Below are positions 25,958-34,451 of a stretch of DNA of 64,000 nt, in pieces. The notes below the pieces were generated by a model. The model was not told the DNA's origin and did no database searches. It saw only the letters and a list, made by a program, of their open reading frames with translations. The translations under genes and the position numbers were made by a program. Origin of the DNA: Agromyces protaetiae (lineage in GTDB: Bacteria; Actinomycetota; Actinomycetes; Actinomycetales; Microbacteriaceae); contig NZ_CP133018.1 in NCBI RefSeq assembly GCF_030866785.1, positions 3,658,001-3,722,000 of the forward strand, written 5' to 3'. Position 1 is the stretch's first letter. Every line of letters begins with the position of its first letter.

Positions 25958-27135
25958 GCAAGGTCGATCAGCGCGCGCAGCGCGCGTCGAACGAGTGGCG
26001 CACGCCGGGCTTCGGCCACGGCGCCGGGCTCGTCGCGGGCCGCGAGGTCTCGACGAAGCTGCGCAGCAAGGCGTTCCTGATCACGACGGGACTGCTCATG
26101 CTCGCGGTGCTCGCCTCCGTGATCCTGAGCTCGGTGCTGAGCGGCACCGCGTCGGGGCCGACGAAGGTCGCGGTCGTCGGGGCCGCGTCGAGCGTCGTGA
26201 CCGAGCCTTCCGGCCTCGAGGCTGTTCCCGCCGACGACCTCGCCGCGGCCGAGCAGTTGCTCCGCGACGAGGAGGTCGACGCGATCGTCGCGCCGACCGA
26301 CGCGGTCGAGGGCGCGGGGCTCACGGCGGCGTCGCCCGGCAGCCCGGATGCGTCGGCCGCGGGCCTCGACGTGACGGTCATCGGGTTCGATCAGGCGCCG
26401 GGCTCGGTTGCGAGCGCGCTGTCGATCCAGCCGGCGACGGCGATCCTCGAGCCCGCGGCGGCCGACCCGCTGCTGGCGTACTTCGTCGCCTTCGGGTTCG
26501 GCATCGTGTTCTTCTTCGCCGCGCTCACGTTCGGCGGCACCATCGCGGCATCCGTCGTGGAAGAGAAGCAGACCCGGATCGTCGAGATCCTGCTGTCGAC
26601 CGTGTCGGCACGGCAGCTGCTCACGGGCAAGGTGCTCGGCAACAGTGTGCTCGCGTTCGGGCAGATCATCGCGATCGCGGCACTCGCGATCCTCGGGCTC
26701 GCGGTGACCGGTCAGCGGATCCTGCTCGGCGGGCTCGGCCCGTCGGTGCTGTGGTTCGTGGCGTTCTTCATCGTCGGGTTCATCATGCTCGCTGCGCTGT
26801 TCGCGGCGACGGCGGCGACCGTCTCGCGGTCGGAGGACGTCGGCGGCGTGACCACGCCCGTGACGATGCTCGTGATGATCCCGTACTTCCTGATCATCTT
26901 CTTCAACGACAACCCGACGGTGCTCACGATCATGAGCTATGTGCCGTTCTCGGCGCCCGTGGGCATGCCCGTGCGCGTCTTCCTCGAGCAGGCCGAGTGG
27001 TGGGAGCCGATCCTGTCGCTCGTGATCCTCGCGGCGACCGCGGCGCTTGCGGTGCTCGTCGGCGAGCGCGTGTACCGCAACTCGCTGCTCCGCACCGGCG
27101 CGCGCGTGCCATTCCTGCAGGCGCTGCGCGGCTGA
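25954..27135 (+). CDS. ABC-2 type exporter permease (NatB/YhaP-like)
   Basis: A 393-residue membrane subunit. A cytoplasmic N-terminus (GLVAGREVSTKLRSKAFL) leads to a first helix (about 45-65), a large outer domain (about 66-165), then about five helices, with the conserved VVEEKQTRIVEILLSTVSARQLLTGKVLG loop between helices two and three. This order is that of NatB/YhaP. The product pairs with the ATPase just upstream, with which it overlaps by four bases. A GC-rich hairpin after the stop ends the operon. Confidence 0.87.
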   Translation: MSKVDQRAQRASNEWRTPGFGHGAGLVAGREVSTKLRSKAFLITTGLLMLAVLASVILSSVLSGTASGPTKVAVVGAASSVVTEPSGLEAVPADDLAAAEQLLRDEEVDAIVAPTDAVEGAGLTAASPGSPDASAAGLDVTVIGFDQAPGSVASALSIQPATAILEPAAADPLLAYFVAFGFGIVFFFAALTFGGTIAASVVEEKQTRIVEILLSTVSARQLLTGKVLGNSVLAFGQIIAIAALAILGLAVTGQRILLGGLGPSVLWFVAFFIVGFIMLAALFAATAATVSRSEDVGGVTTPVTMLVMIPYFLIIFFNDNPTVLTIMSYVPFSAPVGMPVRVFLEQAEWWEPILSLVILAATAALAVLVGERVYRNSLLRTGARVPFLQALRG

Positions 27136-27158
27136 GCCCCGCGCGAACCCAGGTCGTT

Positions 27159-27190
27159 CGTCGGCCCCGCCCGGTTGGGCGGGGCCGACG
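27159..27190 (+). terminator. hairpin after the NatAB-like operon
   Basis: CGTCGGCCCCGCCC (27159-27172), loop GGTT, and its exact complement (27177-27190): a 14-bp perfect GC stem 23 bases after the permease stop. No T-tract follows. Confidence 0.75.
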
Positions 27191-27226
27191 TTCGTCCCGC
27201 CCTAACCCTGTCGTGTCATACTCATA

Positions 27227-27248
27227 TACCAGCCGTGATATGCTGGTA
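27227..27248 (+). promoter_or_regulatory. dyad over the -10 of the Ig-repeat protein gene
   Basis: TACCAGC (27227-27233) and GCTGGTA (27242-27248) form a 7-bp dyad with an 8-base spacer; TATGCT (27239-27244) inside it is a candidate -10. This is an AT-rich island in GC-rich DNA about 40 bases before the start codon. A repressor site is a reasonable reading. Confidence 0.4.
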
Positions 27249-27288
27249 GACCACGACCCCCGTGGAGAGAGAAGCAGGGATATCAAGG

Positions 27289-29481
27289 ATGGGTTCGAAA
27301 CGAACTGGACGACTGTTGGCAGCGCTCGGCTGCGCCGCCATCGTGAGCCTCGTCGCACCGGTGGCGGCGTACGCCGCCGAAGCGGTGCCGACGGAGTCGG
27401 TGGCGACCGTTGAGCCGGCGGACACAGCGGCGTCGGACCAGCCCGCGGAGTCGGCCGAGGCATCGGCCACGGCGGAGGCAGCCGAGCCGCCGACCGCCGA
27501 AGCGGAGACGACGTCCGCGGCATTCAGCGAGGTGCCCGGCGCGACAGCCGGCGTCCCGTACCGTCACCAGCTCGTGTTCACCGGCTCGGCGACGACGTTC
27601 GTCGCCGAGCACCTGCCCGACTGGCTCAGCATGGACTCGAGCGGTCTCCTGACCGGCACGCCCACTGTGGCGAACGCGGACGGCTCGTTCAAGGTGGCGA
27701 CCGTCGACCGCAGCACGATGCGCCTCGTCGAGCAATGGATGCCAATCATCGTCGCCGAGCCCGTCCCCGTGTTCACCGGCGAACTGCCGCCGGTGCGCCA
27801 GAACGAGCCGTACTCCTATCAGGTTCAGGCTGCTGCTGCGGGCGACCCGTCGCTCACGTTCACGGCGAGCGGGCTTCCCGCCGGCTTCTCGATCACCCCC
27901 GGCGGTCTCATCACCAGCGTTCCTCTGGCGAAGCCGGGCAGCTACCCCGTCACGATCACGGCGACCACCAACCAGGTGTCGCCGGTGAGCAGCTCCGTCA
28001 CCTGGACGCTCATCGTGACCGAACCCGAGAAGCCCGTGATCACCAACTCGTTCCCGCCCGCACAGCAGAACCGGGAGTTCTCTCACCAGGTCGAGTTCAC
28101 CACTCCCCCGGACACCACGGTCACCATCGCAGCCACCGGCCTGCCGAAGGGGTTCTCGATCAAGCCGAGCGGTCTCATCACCGGGAAGCCGGACATGCGG
28201 CCCGGCACCTACCCCGTGACCGTCGAGGCCATGGCGCTGTCCAAGATTCCCGGGCGTGGGCCGGTATTCTCCTCAATCCTCTGGACGCTCATCGTGGCCG
28301 AACCCGAGAAGCCGGTGATCACCGGCACGCTGCCGGCCGCACGGCAGAACGTGGCGTTCTCCCACCAGGTGCAGGCGACCGCCCCAGCCGACACCTCGCT
28401 CACGTTCACGGCGAGCGGACTCCCCGAGGGGTACGCACTCACCCCAGAAGGCCTCATCACCGGCAAGCCGGACACGAAGCCCGGAAGCTACCCCATCACG
28501 ATCACCGCCACGACAGTGCCGAACCTGCCCGACCGAGTGCCGGTATCCGCCTCCGTCATCTGGACGCTCATCGTGGCCGAACCCGAGAAGCCGGTGATCA
28601 CCGGCACGCTGCCGGCCGCGAGTGCTGACGAGCAGTACTTCCACGAAGTGCAGGCGACGGCGCCCGCCGACACGTCGCTCACGTTCACGGCGAGCGGACT
28701 GCCGCACGGCTACTCGATCGCACCGAACGGCATCATCACGGGCCCGCACGACGCGAAGCCCGGAAGCTACCCGGTCACGATCACCGCTACGGCGCAGCCC
28801 CTCCTTCCCGGCAGGGTGCCGGTGTCGAGCTCGGTCACCTGGACGCTCGTCGTCACCGAGCCCGAGCGCCCGGTGCTCGCAGAACTCGTCCTGCCGGCCG
28901 CCGTGCATGACACGCCCTATTCGTATCAGGTCGCTGCGAAGGCGCCGGCCTCACGGCCCTATCTGACATTCACGGCATCAGGGTTGCCCCGAGGGTTCTC
29001 GATGACGCCGGACGGCCTCATCTCCGCGAACGCGAATGCCGCCAGGCCAGGGAAGTACCCGGTGACCATCGGGGTCACCGCGGATGTCTCGGGCCGGCCG
29101 TCAGTCGAGGGCAAGCCGGTCACGGTGATCCTCGAGGTCCGCGACTTCTGGTGGGACGAGCTCGGCCGCTACCACCGGATCGTCAACGACAGCGACTACA
29201 ACGACCTCAACGACGAGCGAGTCGTCTCCGGGGACTGCCCGGCTGCGATGTTCCTCGACGTCCGTTCGGGAACCGATGGACGGGCCGTGGGCCAGGGCTT
29301 CATCGTGAAGACCGACTCGTGGACCACCGCGTTCAGCCGAACCGGCGTCCTCCGGTACAAGGCGCATCCGGACGGCCGAGCGGCCAGCGGCATGGACCTT
29401 CGGGTCACTGCCACCGGTAACCCTGGCGTGTACGTCGAGATGGTGTGCACGGGCGACCCCGCCTACGCCTGGAAGGGCTGA
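27289..29481 (+). CDS. secreted protein with tandem putative-Ig (He_PIG-like) repeats
   Basis: A 730-residue extracellular protein. The signal peptide RTGRLLAALGCAAIVSLVAPVAAYAA is followed by an acidic Ala/Thr-rich linker, then about six 93-residue repeats, each of the form EPEKPVIT...LPxxxxxxxYxHQV...LTFTASGLPxGFSITPxGLITGxPxxxPGSYPVTITA. This is the putative Ig / cadherin-like fold of surface proteins. The C-terminal 110 residues (WWDELGRYHRIVNDSDYND) differ, with two Cys. No LPxTG motif or final membrane helix is present, so it may be released. The ATG at 27289 gives a clean signal peptide with AGGG about nine bases upstream. Adhesion or wall-binding is an inference. Confidence 0.85.
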   Translation: MGSKRTGRLLAALGCAAIVSLVAPVAAYAAEAVPTESVATVEPADTAASDQPAESAEASATAEAAEPPTAEAETTSAAFSEVPGATAGVPYRHQLVFTGSATTFVAEHLPDWLSMDSSGLLTGTPTVANADGSFKVATVDRSTMRLVEQWMPIIVAEPVPVFTGELPPVRQNEPYSYQVQAAAAGDPSLTFTASGLPAGFSITPGGLITSVPLAKPGSYPVTITATTNQVSPVSSSVTWTLIVTEPEKPVITNSFPPAQQNREFSHQVEFTTPPDTTVTIAATGLPKGFSIKPSGLITGKPDMRPGTYPVTVEAMALSKIPGRGPVFSSILWTLIVAEPEKPVITGTLPAARQNVAFSHQVQATAPADTSLTFTASGLPEGYALTPEGLITGKPDTKPGSYPITITATTVPNLPDRVPVSASVIWTLIVAEPEKPVITGTLPAASADEQYFHEVQATAPADTSLTFTASGLPHGYSIAPNGIITGPHDAKPGSYPVTITATAQPLLPGRVPVSSSVTWTLVVTEPERPVLAELVLPAAVHDTPYSYQVAAKAPASRPYLTFTASGLPRGFSMTPDGLISANANAARPGKYPVTIGVTADVSGRPSVEGKPVTVILEVRDFWWDELGRYHRIVNDSDYNDLNDERVVSGDCPAAMFLDVRSGTDGRAVGQGFIVKTDSWTTAFSRTGVLRYKAHPDGRAASGMDLRVTATGNPGVYVEMVCTGDPAYAWKG
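28280..28619 (+). repeat. 61-bp identical repeats within the Ig-repeat gene
   Basis: The 61 bases at 28280-28340 recur without change at 28559-28619, an offset of 279 bp (93 codons). A similar but diverged unit lies a further 279 bp upstream. The identity indicates a recent duplication or gene conversion of one repeat. Confidence 0.85.
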
Positions 29482-29490
29482 CCGCTCCAC

Positions 29491-29539
29491 TCCTGCCACC
29501 CACGCCCGACCCGCCGAACCGGCGCCGTGGGTGGCAGGA
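29491..29539 (+). terminator. hairpin after the Ig-repeat gene
   Basis: TCCTGCCACCCACG (29491-29504) and CGTGGGTGGCAGGA (29526-29539) form a 14-bp perfect stem with a 21-base loop. It ends nine bases before the GTG of the next gene, so it may also affect that gene's expression. Confidence 0.65.
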
Positions 29540-29546
29540 TGGTGCG

Positions 29547-30623
29547 GTGACCTCGCAGCTCCACGACCCCGGCTTCCGGGGCTTCGCCTCCGACAACTAC
29601 TCCGGCGTGCACCCCGAGGTGCTCGCGGCCGTCGCGGCCGCGAACGTCGGCCACCAGGTCGCGTACGGCGAGGACGTCTACACGGCCCGCCTGCAGGAGG
29701 TGTTCGCCGAGCACTTCGGCGCGGGCGTCGAGGCGTTCCCAGTGTTCAACGGCACGGGCGCGAACGTCACTGGCCTGCAGTCCATGCTGCCGCGCTGGGG
29801 CGCGGTCGTCGCGGCCGGCACGGCGCACATCAACACCGACGAGGGCGGGGCTCCCGAACGCGTGGCCGGCATCAAGCTGCTCACCGTGCCGACACCCGAC
29901 GGCAAGCTCACACCAGAACTCATTGACCGCGAGGCGTGGGGCTGGGGCGACGAACACCGCGCGCAGCCACTCGTGGTGTCGATCACGCAGACCACCGAGC
30001 TCGGCACCGCCTACTCGGCCGACGAGATCCGCGCGATCGCCGAGCACGCGCACGGCCTCGGCATGCGCGTGCACCTCGACGGCGCCCGCCTCGCGAACGC
30101 CGCAGCCTCGCTCGGCCTGCCGCTCAGCGCCTTCACGCGCGACGCGGGCGTCGACGTCGTGAGCTTCGGCGGCACCAAGAACGGTGCGCTCGGTGCCGAG
30201 GCGATCGTGGTGCTCAGCCCCGAGGCATCCGATGGCCTCACCTACCTGCGCAAGCTGAACATGCAGCTCGCGTCCAAGATGCGCTTCGTCTCCGCCCAGC
30301 TCATCGCGCTGCTCGAGGGCGACCTGTGGCTGCGGAGCGCATCGCACGCGAACGCCATGGCGCGGCGCCTGCGCGACGCGCTCGACGCGGGCATCGCCGC
30401 GGGCGAGCTGCCCGGCCTCGGGTTCACGCAGGCGACGCAGTCGAACGGCGTGTTCGCGACGCTGCCGGCCGGCGTCGCCGACCGGCTGCGCGAGCGCGGC
30501 TTCCGGTTCTACGACTGGGACGCCGCACGCGGCGAGGTGCGCTGGATGTGCTCGTTCGACACGACCGAGGCCGACATCGACGCGTTCGTGGCGGGCATCC
30601 GCGAGGAGCTCGCGGCGGCCTGA
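29547..30623 (+). CDS. ltaE: low-specificity threonine aldolase / beta-eliminating lyase family
   Basis: A PLP-dependent fold-type I enzyme, 358 residues, that in this family cleaves L-(allo-)threonine to glycine and acetaldehyde. The start FRGFASDNYSGVHPEVL, GEDVYTARLQEVFAEHFG, FNGTGANVTGLQSML, HINTDEGGAPE, HLDGARLANAA and the PLP lysine in SFGGTKNGALGAEA are as expected. The GTG at 29547 precedes the conserved region closely. Closely related enzymes cleave other beta-hydroxy amino acids. It has its own start just after a hairpin, and a repeat-like element follows the stop. Confidence 0.88.
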   Translation: MTSQLHDPGFRGFASDNYSGVHPEVLAAVAAANVGHQVAYGEDVYTARLQEVFAEHFGAGVEAFPVFNGTGANVTGLQSMLPRWGAVVAAGTAHINTDEGGAPERVAGIKLLTVPTPDGKLTPELIDREAWGWGDEHRAQPLVVSITQTTELGTAYSADEIRAIAEHAHGLGMRVHLDGARLANAAASLGLPLSAFTRDAGVDVVSFGGTKNGALGAEAIVVLSPEASDGLTYLRKLNMQLASKMRFVSAQLIALLEGDLWLRSASHANAMARRLRDALDAGIAAGELPGLGFTQATQSNGVFATLPAGVADRLRERGFRFYDWDAARGEVRWMCSFDTTEADIDAFVAGIREELAAA

Positions 30624-30624
30624 C

Positions 30625-30671
30625 GGGTCTCGATACGCCCGCCGGGCCAGCTCGACGCCTCGACCGACCGG
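30625..30671 (+). repeat. degenerate dispersed repeat-like element
   Basis: Begins GGGTCTCGATACGC two bases after the aldolase stop and runs into CTCGACGCCTCGACCG. It shares its opening with the element inside ssuC (10204-10250). It resembles an actinobacterial dispersed intergenic repeat, from memory. Confidence 0.35.
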
Positions 30672-30762
30672 ACGCGGAATGTTGTGAGCTTTCATGCGTT
30701 GTAATGGAGCGGGACGACGGCGCCCCGGCACCGATCCACCGCACTACGAAAGCTGACGTCAG

Positions 30763-31350
30763 ATGACCCTCGTCACCCAGAACCGCCACGCCGACACGAC
30801 CGCCCCGCTCCTCGACGCGCTCGTCGCCCGCTGGAGCCCGCGCGCCTACGACCCCACGGCCGACGTGCCGACCGAGACCCTCAAGACCGTGTTCGAGGCG
30901 GCCCGCTGGGCGCCGTCGGCCAACAACGTACAGCCCTGGCGCTTCGTCGTCGCCCGCCGCGGCACGGAAGGATTCGCGAAGGTCCACGACGCGCTGCTCG
31001 GCTTCAACAAGACGTGGGCAGACTCCGCGGCCGTCCTCGTCGTCAACCTCGCCGAAGTCGTCGACGCCGACGGCAACCCGCGCCCGTGGGCACGGTACGA
31101 CCTCGGCCAGGCCGTCGCGCACCTCACCGTGCAGGCGCAGCACGAAGGCTTGCACACCCACCAGATGGGCGGCTTCGATACGGCCCGCATCCGCGACGCT
31201 TTCGAGCTCGACGACCGGCTCGAGGTCGTGTCGGTGACGGCGATCGGCGTGCTCGGCGACGCCGCGACCCTGCCCGACGCCCTGCGGGAGCGCGAGCACG
31301 CCCCGCGCGTGCGCCTGCCCCTCGAGGAGCTCGTGACCGTCGCCGCCTGA
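30763..31350 (+). CDS. nitroreductase family protein
   Basis: A 195-residue FMN-dependent oxidoreductase of the nitroreductase superfamily. FMN-contact segments RWSPRAYDPTADVP near the N-terminus and FEAARWAPSANNVQPWRFVVARR are clear, and the C-terminal part keeps the substrate-gate helix ALREREHAPRVRLPLEEL. It should use NAD(P)H to reduce nitro- or quinone-type compounds. The ATG at 30763 is followed by MTLVTQNRHADTTAPLLDALV. A relatively AT-rich patch at 30679-30706 upstream is the likely promoter or operator. Confidence 0.9.
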   Translation: MTLVTQNRHADTTAPLLDALVARWSPRAYDPTADVPTETLKTVFEAARWAPSANNVQPWRFVVARRGTEGFAKVHDALLGFNKTWADSAAVLVVNLAEVVDADGNPRPWARYDLGQAVAHLTVQAQHEGLHTHQMGGFDTARIRDAFELDDRLEVVSVTAIGVLGDAATLPDALREREHAPRVRLPLEELVTVAA

Positions 31351-31390
31351 CACCGCGCGGACCGTCGGTCCAGCTCGAGCATACGACGTC

Positions 31391-31408
31391 AGTGGATACC
31401 ACTATCCT
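31391..31408 (+). promoter_or_regulatory. palindromic operator and -10 of a short antitoxin-like ORF
   Basis: AGTGGATACCACT (31391-31403) is a perfect 13-bp palindrome (AGTGG-ATA-CCACT). It abuts TATCCT (31403-31408), which lies six bases before the ATG at 31415, a leaderless arrangement. An operator on the -10 box is typical of autoregulated toxin-antitoxin promoters. Confidence 0.55.
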
Positions 31409-31414
31409 GATCAC

Positions 31415-31537
31415 ATGACTGCGTCTGAGCTCGCCGACTTCTACGCTGCAGCGCTCGAGGAATGGGAGAATTCCGGCGAGGCCGACCTCTGGGCCGGCGC
31501 CGACAGACCCGTCACTGCGGCCGAGCGGGCCGGGTGA
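31415..31537 (+). pseudogene. short ORF, possible truncated antitoxin
   Basis: A 40-codon reading frame, MTASELADFYAAALEEWE..., ending in an Ala/Arg-rich tail. The first 25 residues look like the acidic N-terminus of actinobacterial ribbon-helix-helix-type antitoxins, but no DNA-binding part follows and no toxin gene is near. The last 26 bases overlap the convergent D-lactate dehydrogenase gene, suggesting loss of the 3' part by deletion. Promoter and palindrome are intact, so a short peptide may still be made. The antitoxin reading rests on resemblance only; a genuine small protein is possible. Confidence 0.4.
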
Positions 31538-34361
31538 CCGCTTCGAGGAGCTCGAGCACGTGCCGGTACGAGCGGCCGGTCGCGGTGGTCATGCCGATTT
31601 CGCACGTGCGGTTCGCCGACACGTGGTCGTCGAACTCGCGCGCCGTGATCTCCGCGGCTTCGGCCGCGGTCGCGCTCGCGGTGAGCTCGGGATGCAGCAG
31701 CCCGCGATCGCCCGCGTACGCGCAGCAGCCCCAGTCGACCGGCTCGTAGACCTCGGCGGCGGCCGCCGCCGCGATCGCCAGCAGGTCGCCGTTCGCGCCC
31801 AGCGCGGTCGTCGAGCAGGTCCGGTGCACCGCGACCGATCCGACCCGCTGCACGACCGTGAGCCGGTCGAGCACGCGTTCCCTGACGAACGTCGTCGCAT
31901 CCACGAAGCGGAGTCGTGGCTCGTCGGCGCTCGCGGCCGCCGCGATCGCCTGCATGGTCTCCAGCCCCTCGGTGCAGGATGCCGCATCGCACACGATCGG
32001 CAGCCGGCCGCCGTCGCTCGCCGCGAGCAGCGCGGGGAGCACGCGCTCGGTCATGCTGCGGTACCCGTCGAGGAAGCCCTTCGACTTCCACGGGGTTCCG
32101 CAGCACAGCGAGCCCGAGTGCTCGGGGACGACGAGGGCGACCCCCGCGCGTTCGGCGAGCCGGAGGAACGCCGTGGTGGCGCCGACCGGTCGGCCGTCGG
32201 CGCCGGCCTCCGGGCCGAACATGGTCCCGATGCATGCGGCGAAGAAGACCGCGTCGGCGGTCGCCGGGTCGCCGCCCGGCTTCGGCCGGGCCGTGCCGCC
32301 GCCGGGCAGCGACCCGTCGTAGTGCGGCACGGTGTCGGCGCCGAGCACGGCCCGGCCCACGGTCGTCGCCGCGCGCACGAGCGGGGTCGGCAGTGCCTTC
32401 GCGGCATCCAGCGCGACGCCGCCCGCGCGGGTCACCGGACCCCACGTCTTCGCGGCCACCGACCAGCCGGCGGCGAGCAGCGGGTTGCGCTGCTCGGCGC
32501 GGAGCCGGCGGACCAGGTCGCCCGTGTTGATATCGACCGGGCAGGCGACCGCGCACATCCCGTCGACCGCGCACGTCTGCACGCCGTCGTAGTCGTAGTC
32601 GGCGGCGATCTCCGCGACGAGGTCGTGGTCGCCGGCCGCCTCGGCCGCCTGCAGGTCCCGGCGCAGCGCGATGCGCTGGCGGGGTGTGAGGGTGAGGTCT
32701 TTGCTCGGGCAGGTCGGCTCGCAGTACCCGCACTCGACGCAGCGGTCGACCTCGGCCTCGACGGTGGGCACGAGCTTGAGATCGCGCAGGTACGAGCCCG
32801 GATCGTCCGAGAGCACGACGCCGGGATTCAGCAGCCCCTCGGGGTCGAAGAGCTGCTTGACCTCGAGCATCATGCCGTACAGCACGTCGCCGTACTGGCG
32901 GCGCACGAACGGCGCCATGATGCGCCCCGTCCCGTGCTCGGCCTTCAGCGAACCGCCCTGCGCGAGCACGAGCTCCACGAGGTCGTTCGTGAACCGCTCG
33001 TAGCGCGCGAGCAGCACCGGATCCTCGAACCGTTCGTTCAGCAGGAAGTGGATGTTGCCGTCTTTGGCGTGGCCGAAGATGACCGAGTCCTCGTACCCGT
33101 GCTCGTCGAACAGCTCGATCAGTCGTTCGCAGGTCGCGAGCAGCCGCTCGACGGGCACGACGATGTCCTCGAGCAGCGCGGTCGTCCCCGACGGGCGCGC
33201 GCCGGCCACCGCCGTGTAGAGGCCTTTGCGCACGTGCCAGAGCGCTGCGCGCTCGTCGGCATCGGTCGTGAGCGCCGGTTCGACCGCGAGCGGCAGCGCC
33301 GCGAACACCGGCGCCACCGCGCTGCGCGCCACGGCCAGCGCATCGGCATCGCCCGCGTGCACCTCGACGAGCAGTGCCGCGTGCTCGACGACGTCGAGCC
33401 CGGCGATCGCGGCCGGCGCGTCGGCCGCGCGCTGCGCGACCCGAAGGGATGCGGCATCCATCAACTCGATCGTCGCGAGGCCCGCCGCGACCAGCGCGGG
33501 CAGCGCGGCCGTCGCGTCGTGCAGATCCTCGAAGACGAGCAGGCCGGTCGCGACCGCCGGAAGCACGGGCACGGTCGCGAACTCGGCCTCGGCGACGAAC
33601 GCGAGCGTGCCCTCGCTGCCGATCACGAGGTGCTCGAGAATGCGGGCCGGGTCGTCGAAGTCGAGGAGGGCGTTCAGCCCGTACCCCATGGTGTTCTTCA
33701 TCGAGAACAGCCGGCGGACGGTCGCCGCGGACTCCTCGTCGGCGAGGAGCCGGCGGCGCAGGTCGAGCAGGCCGTCGTGCAGGCCGGGTTCGAGCTCCCT
33801 GAGGCGCGCGGCGGCATCGGGGGCGGATGTCTCGAGGACGGTGCCGCTCGGCAGCACGATGCGCAGCCCGGTGACCGTGCGATAGCTGTTCTCGGTGATC
33901 CCGCAGGCCATGCCGCTGGAGTTGTTGGCGATCACGCCGCCGATCGTGCACGCGATCTCGCTCGCCGGGTCGGGCCCGAGTCTGCGGCCGTGCCTGGCCA
34001 AGCGCACGTTCGTCTGCCGCACCGTCGCGCCCGGCTGCACGCGGACCGAGCGGCCGTGCTCACCGACGACGATGCGCCGGAACGCCGACCGGGTGTCGAC
34101 GAGGACATCGCCCGTGACGCCCTGGCCCGACAGGCTGGTCCCGCCCGAGCGGAACGTCACGGAGCGGCCGGCCGCGCGCGCTGCGGCGAACACGCGGGCC
34201 ACCGCGCCATCGTCGGCGGGCGTGACGACCACGTCGGGCACCAGCAGGTAGTGGGATGCATCGTGCGCCATCGCGAAACGATCGATCGAGCGCTGCCGGA
34301 CCGGCGCCGACGCGCCGAGCAGGTCGGGTTCGAGCACGGGCGCGAGCACAGGGGACGTCAT
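31512..34361 (-). CDS. FAD and Fe-S D-lactate dehydrogenase (GlcD-GlcF fusion type)
   Basis: A 949-residue membrane-associated respiratory dehydrogenase oxidising D-lactate (or D-2-hydroxyglutarate or glycolate) and passing electrons to quinone. Domains in order: FAD_binding_4 (about 30-260, VTFRSGGTSLSGQGV, IGGVIANNSSGMACG), FAD-oxidase C-terminal (about 270-540, FGHAKDGNIHFLLNE, KAEHGTGRIMAPF), two 4Fe-4S clusters (CVECGYCEPTCPS and CAVDGMCAVACPVD) and two CCG units (CCGTPWKSKG, CCAYAGDRG). The ATG at 34361 follows GGAGGAG. It is divergent from a GntR/FCD regulator, and one palindrome covers its TACAGT -10, implying repression relieved by the substrate. Confidence 0.92.
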   Translation of the reverse strand: MTSPVLAPVLEPDLLGASAPVRQRSIDRFAMAHDASHYLLVPDVVVTPADDGAVARVFAAARAAGRSVTFRSGGTSLSGQGVTGDVLVDTRSAFRRIVVGEHGRSVRVQPGATVRQTNVRLARHGRRLGPDPASEIACTIGGVIANNSSGMACGITENSYRTVTGLRIVLPSGTVLETSAPDAAARLRELEPGLHDGLLDLRRRLLADEESAATVRRLFSMKNTMGYGLNALLDFDDPARILEHLVIGSEGTLAFVAEAEFATVPVLPAVATGLLVFEDLHDATAALPALVAAGLATIELMDAASLRVAQRAADAPAAIAGLDVVEHAALLVEVHAGDADALAVARSAVAPVFAALPLAVEPALTTDADERAALWHVRKGLYTAVAGARPSGTTALLEDIVVPVERLLATCERLIELFDEHGYEDSVIFGHAKDGNIHFLLNERFEDPVLLARYERFTNDLVELVLAQGGSLKAEHGTGRIMAPFVRRQYGDVLYGMMLEVKQLFDPEGLLNPGVVLSDDPGSYLRDLKLVPTVEAEVDRCVECGYCEPTCPSKDLTLTPRQRIALRRDLQAAEAAGDHDLVAEIAADYDYDGVQTCAVDGMCAVACPVDINTGDLVRRLRAEQRNPLLAAGWSVAAKTWGPVTRAGGVALDAAKALPTPLVRAATTVGRAVLGADTVPHYDGSLPGGGTARPKPGGDPATADAVFFAACIGTMFGPEAGADGRPVGATTAFLRLAERAGVALVVPEHSGSLCCGTPWKSKGFLDGYRSMTERVLPALLAASDGGRLPIVCDAASCTEGLETMQAIAAAASADEPRLRFVDATTFVRERVLDRLTVVQRVGSVAVHRTCSTTALGANGDLLAIAAAAAAEVYEPVDWGCCAYAGDRGLLHPELTASATAAEAAEITAREFDDHVSANRTCEIGMTTATGRSYRHVLELLEAVTRPARPQ

Positions 34362-34378
34362 CGGCCACTCCTCCAGAA

Positions 34379-34428
34379 TTGTCTGACAAGTACACTGTAC
34401 TGGCAGCTTGGAGCCGGCGGGGTACGCT
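34379..34428. promoter_or_regulatory. divergent promoters and twin palindromes (GntR/FCD operator)
   Basis: TTGTCTGACAA (34379-34389) and AGTACACTGTACT (34389-34401) are perfect palindromes sharing one base. The second contains the minus-strand -10 TACAGT of the dehydrogenase. For the regulator, TACGCT (34423-34428) is the -10 and CTGGCA (34400-34405) a weak -35. A protein bound here would control both directions. Confidence 0.7.
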
Positions 34429-34451
34429 CGGACCGACGAAGGGGGAGGCCG

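Noticed and set aside
25073..27135. Naming the exporter natAB outright
   Set aside because: ATPase signature and permease order resemble NatAB, but related exporters carry peptides or drugs; sodium specificity cannot be read from sequence.
27291..27306. tRNA-like GGTTCGAA word
   Set aside because: It is the start of the signal peptide of the Ig-repeat protein, with no acceptor stem or anticodon arm. No tRNA was found elsewhere.
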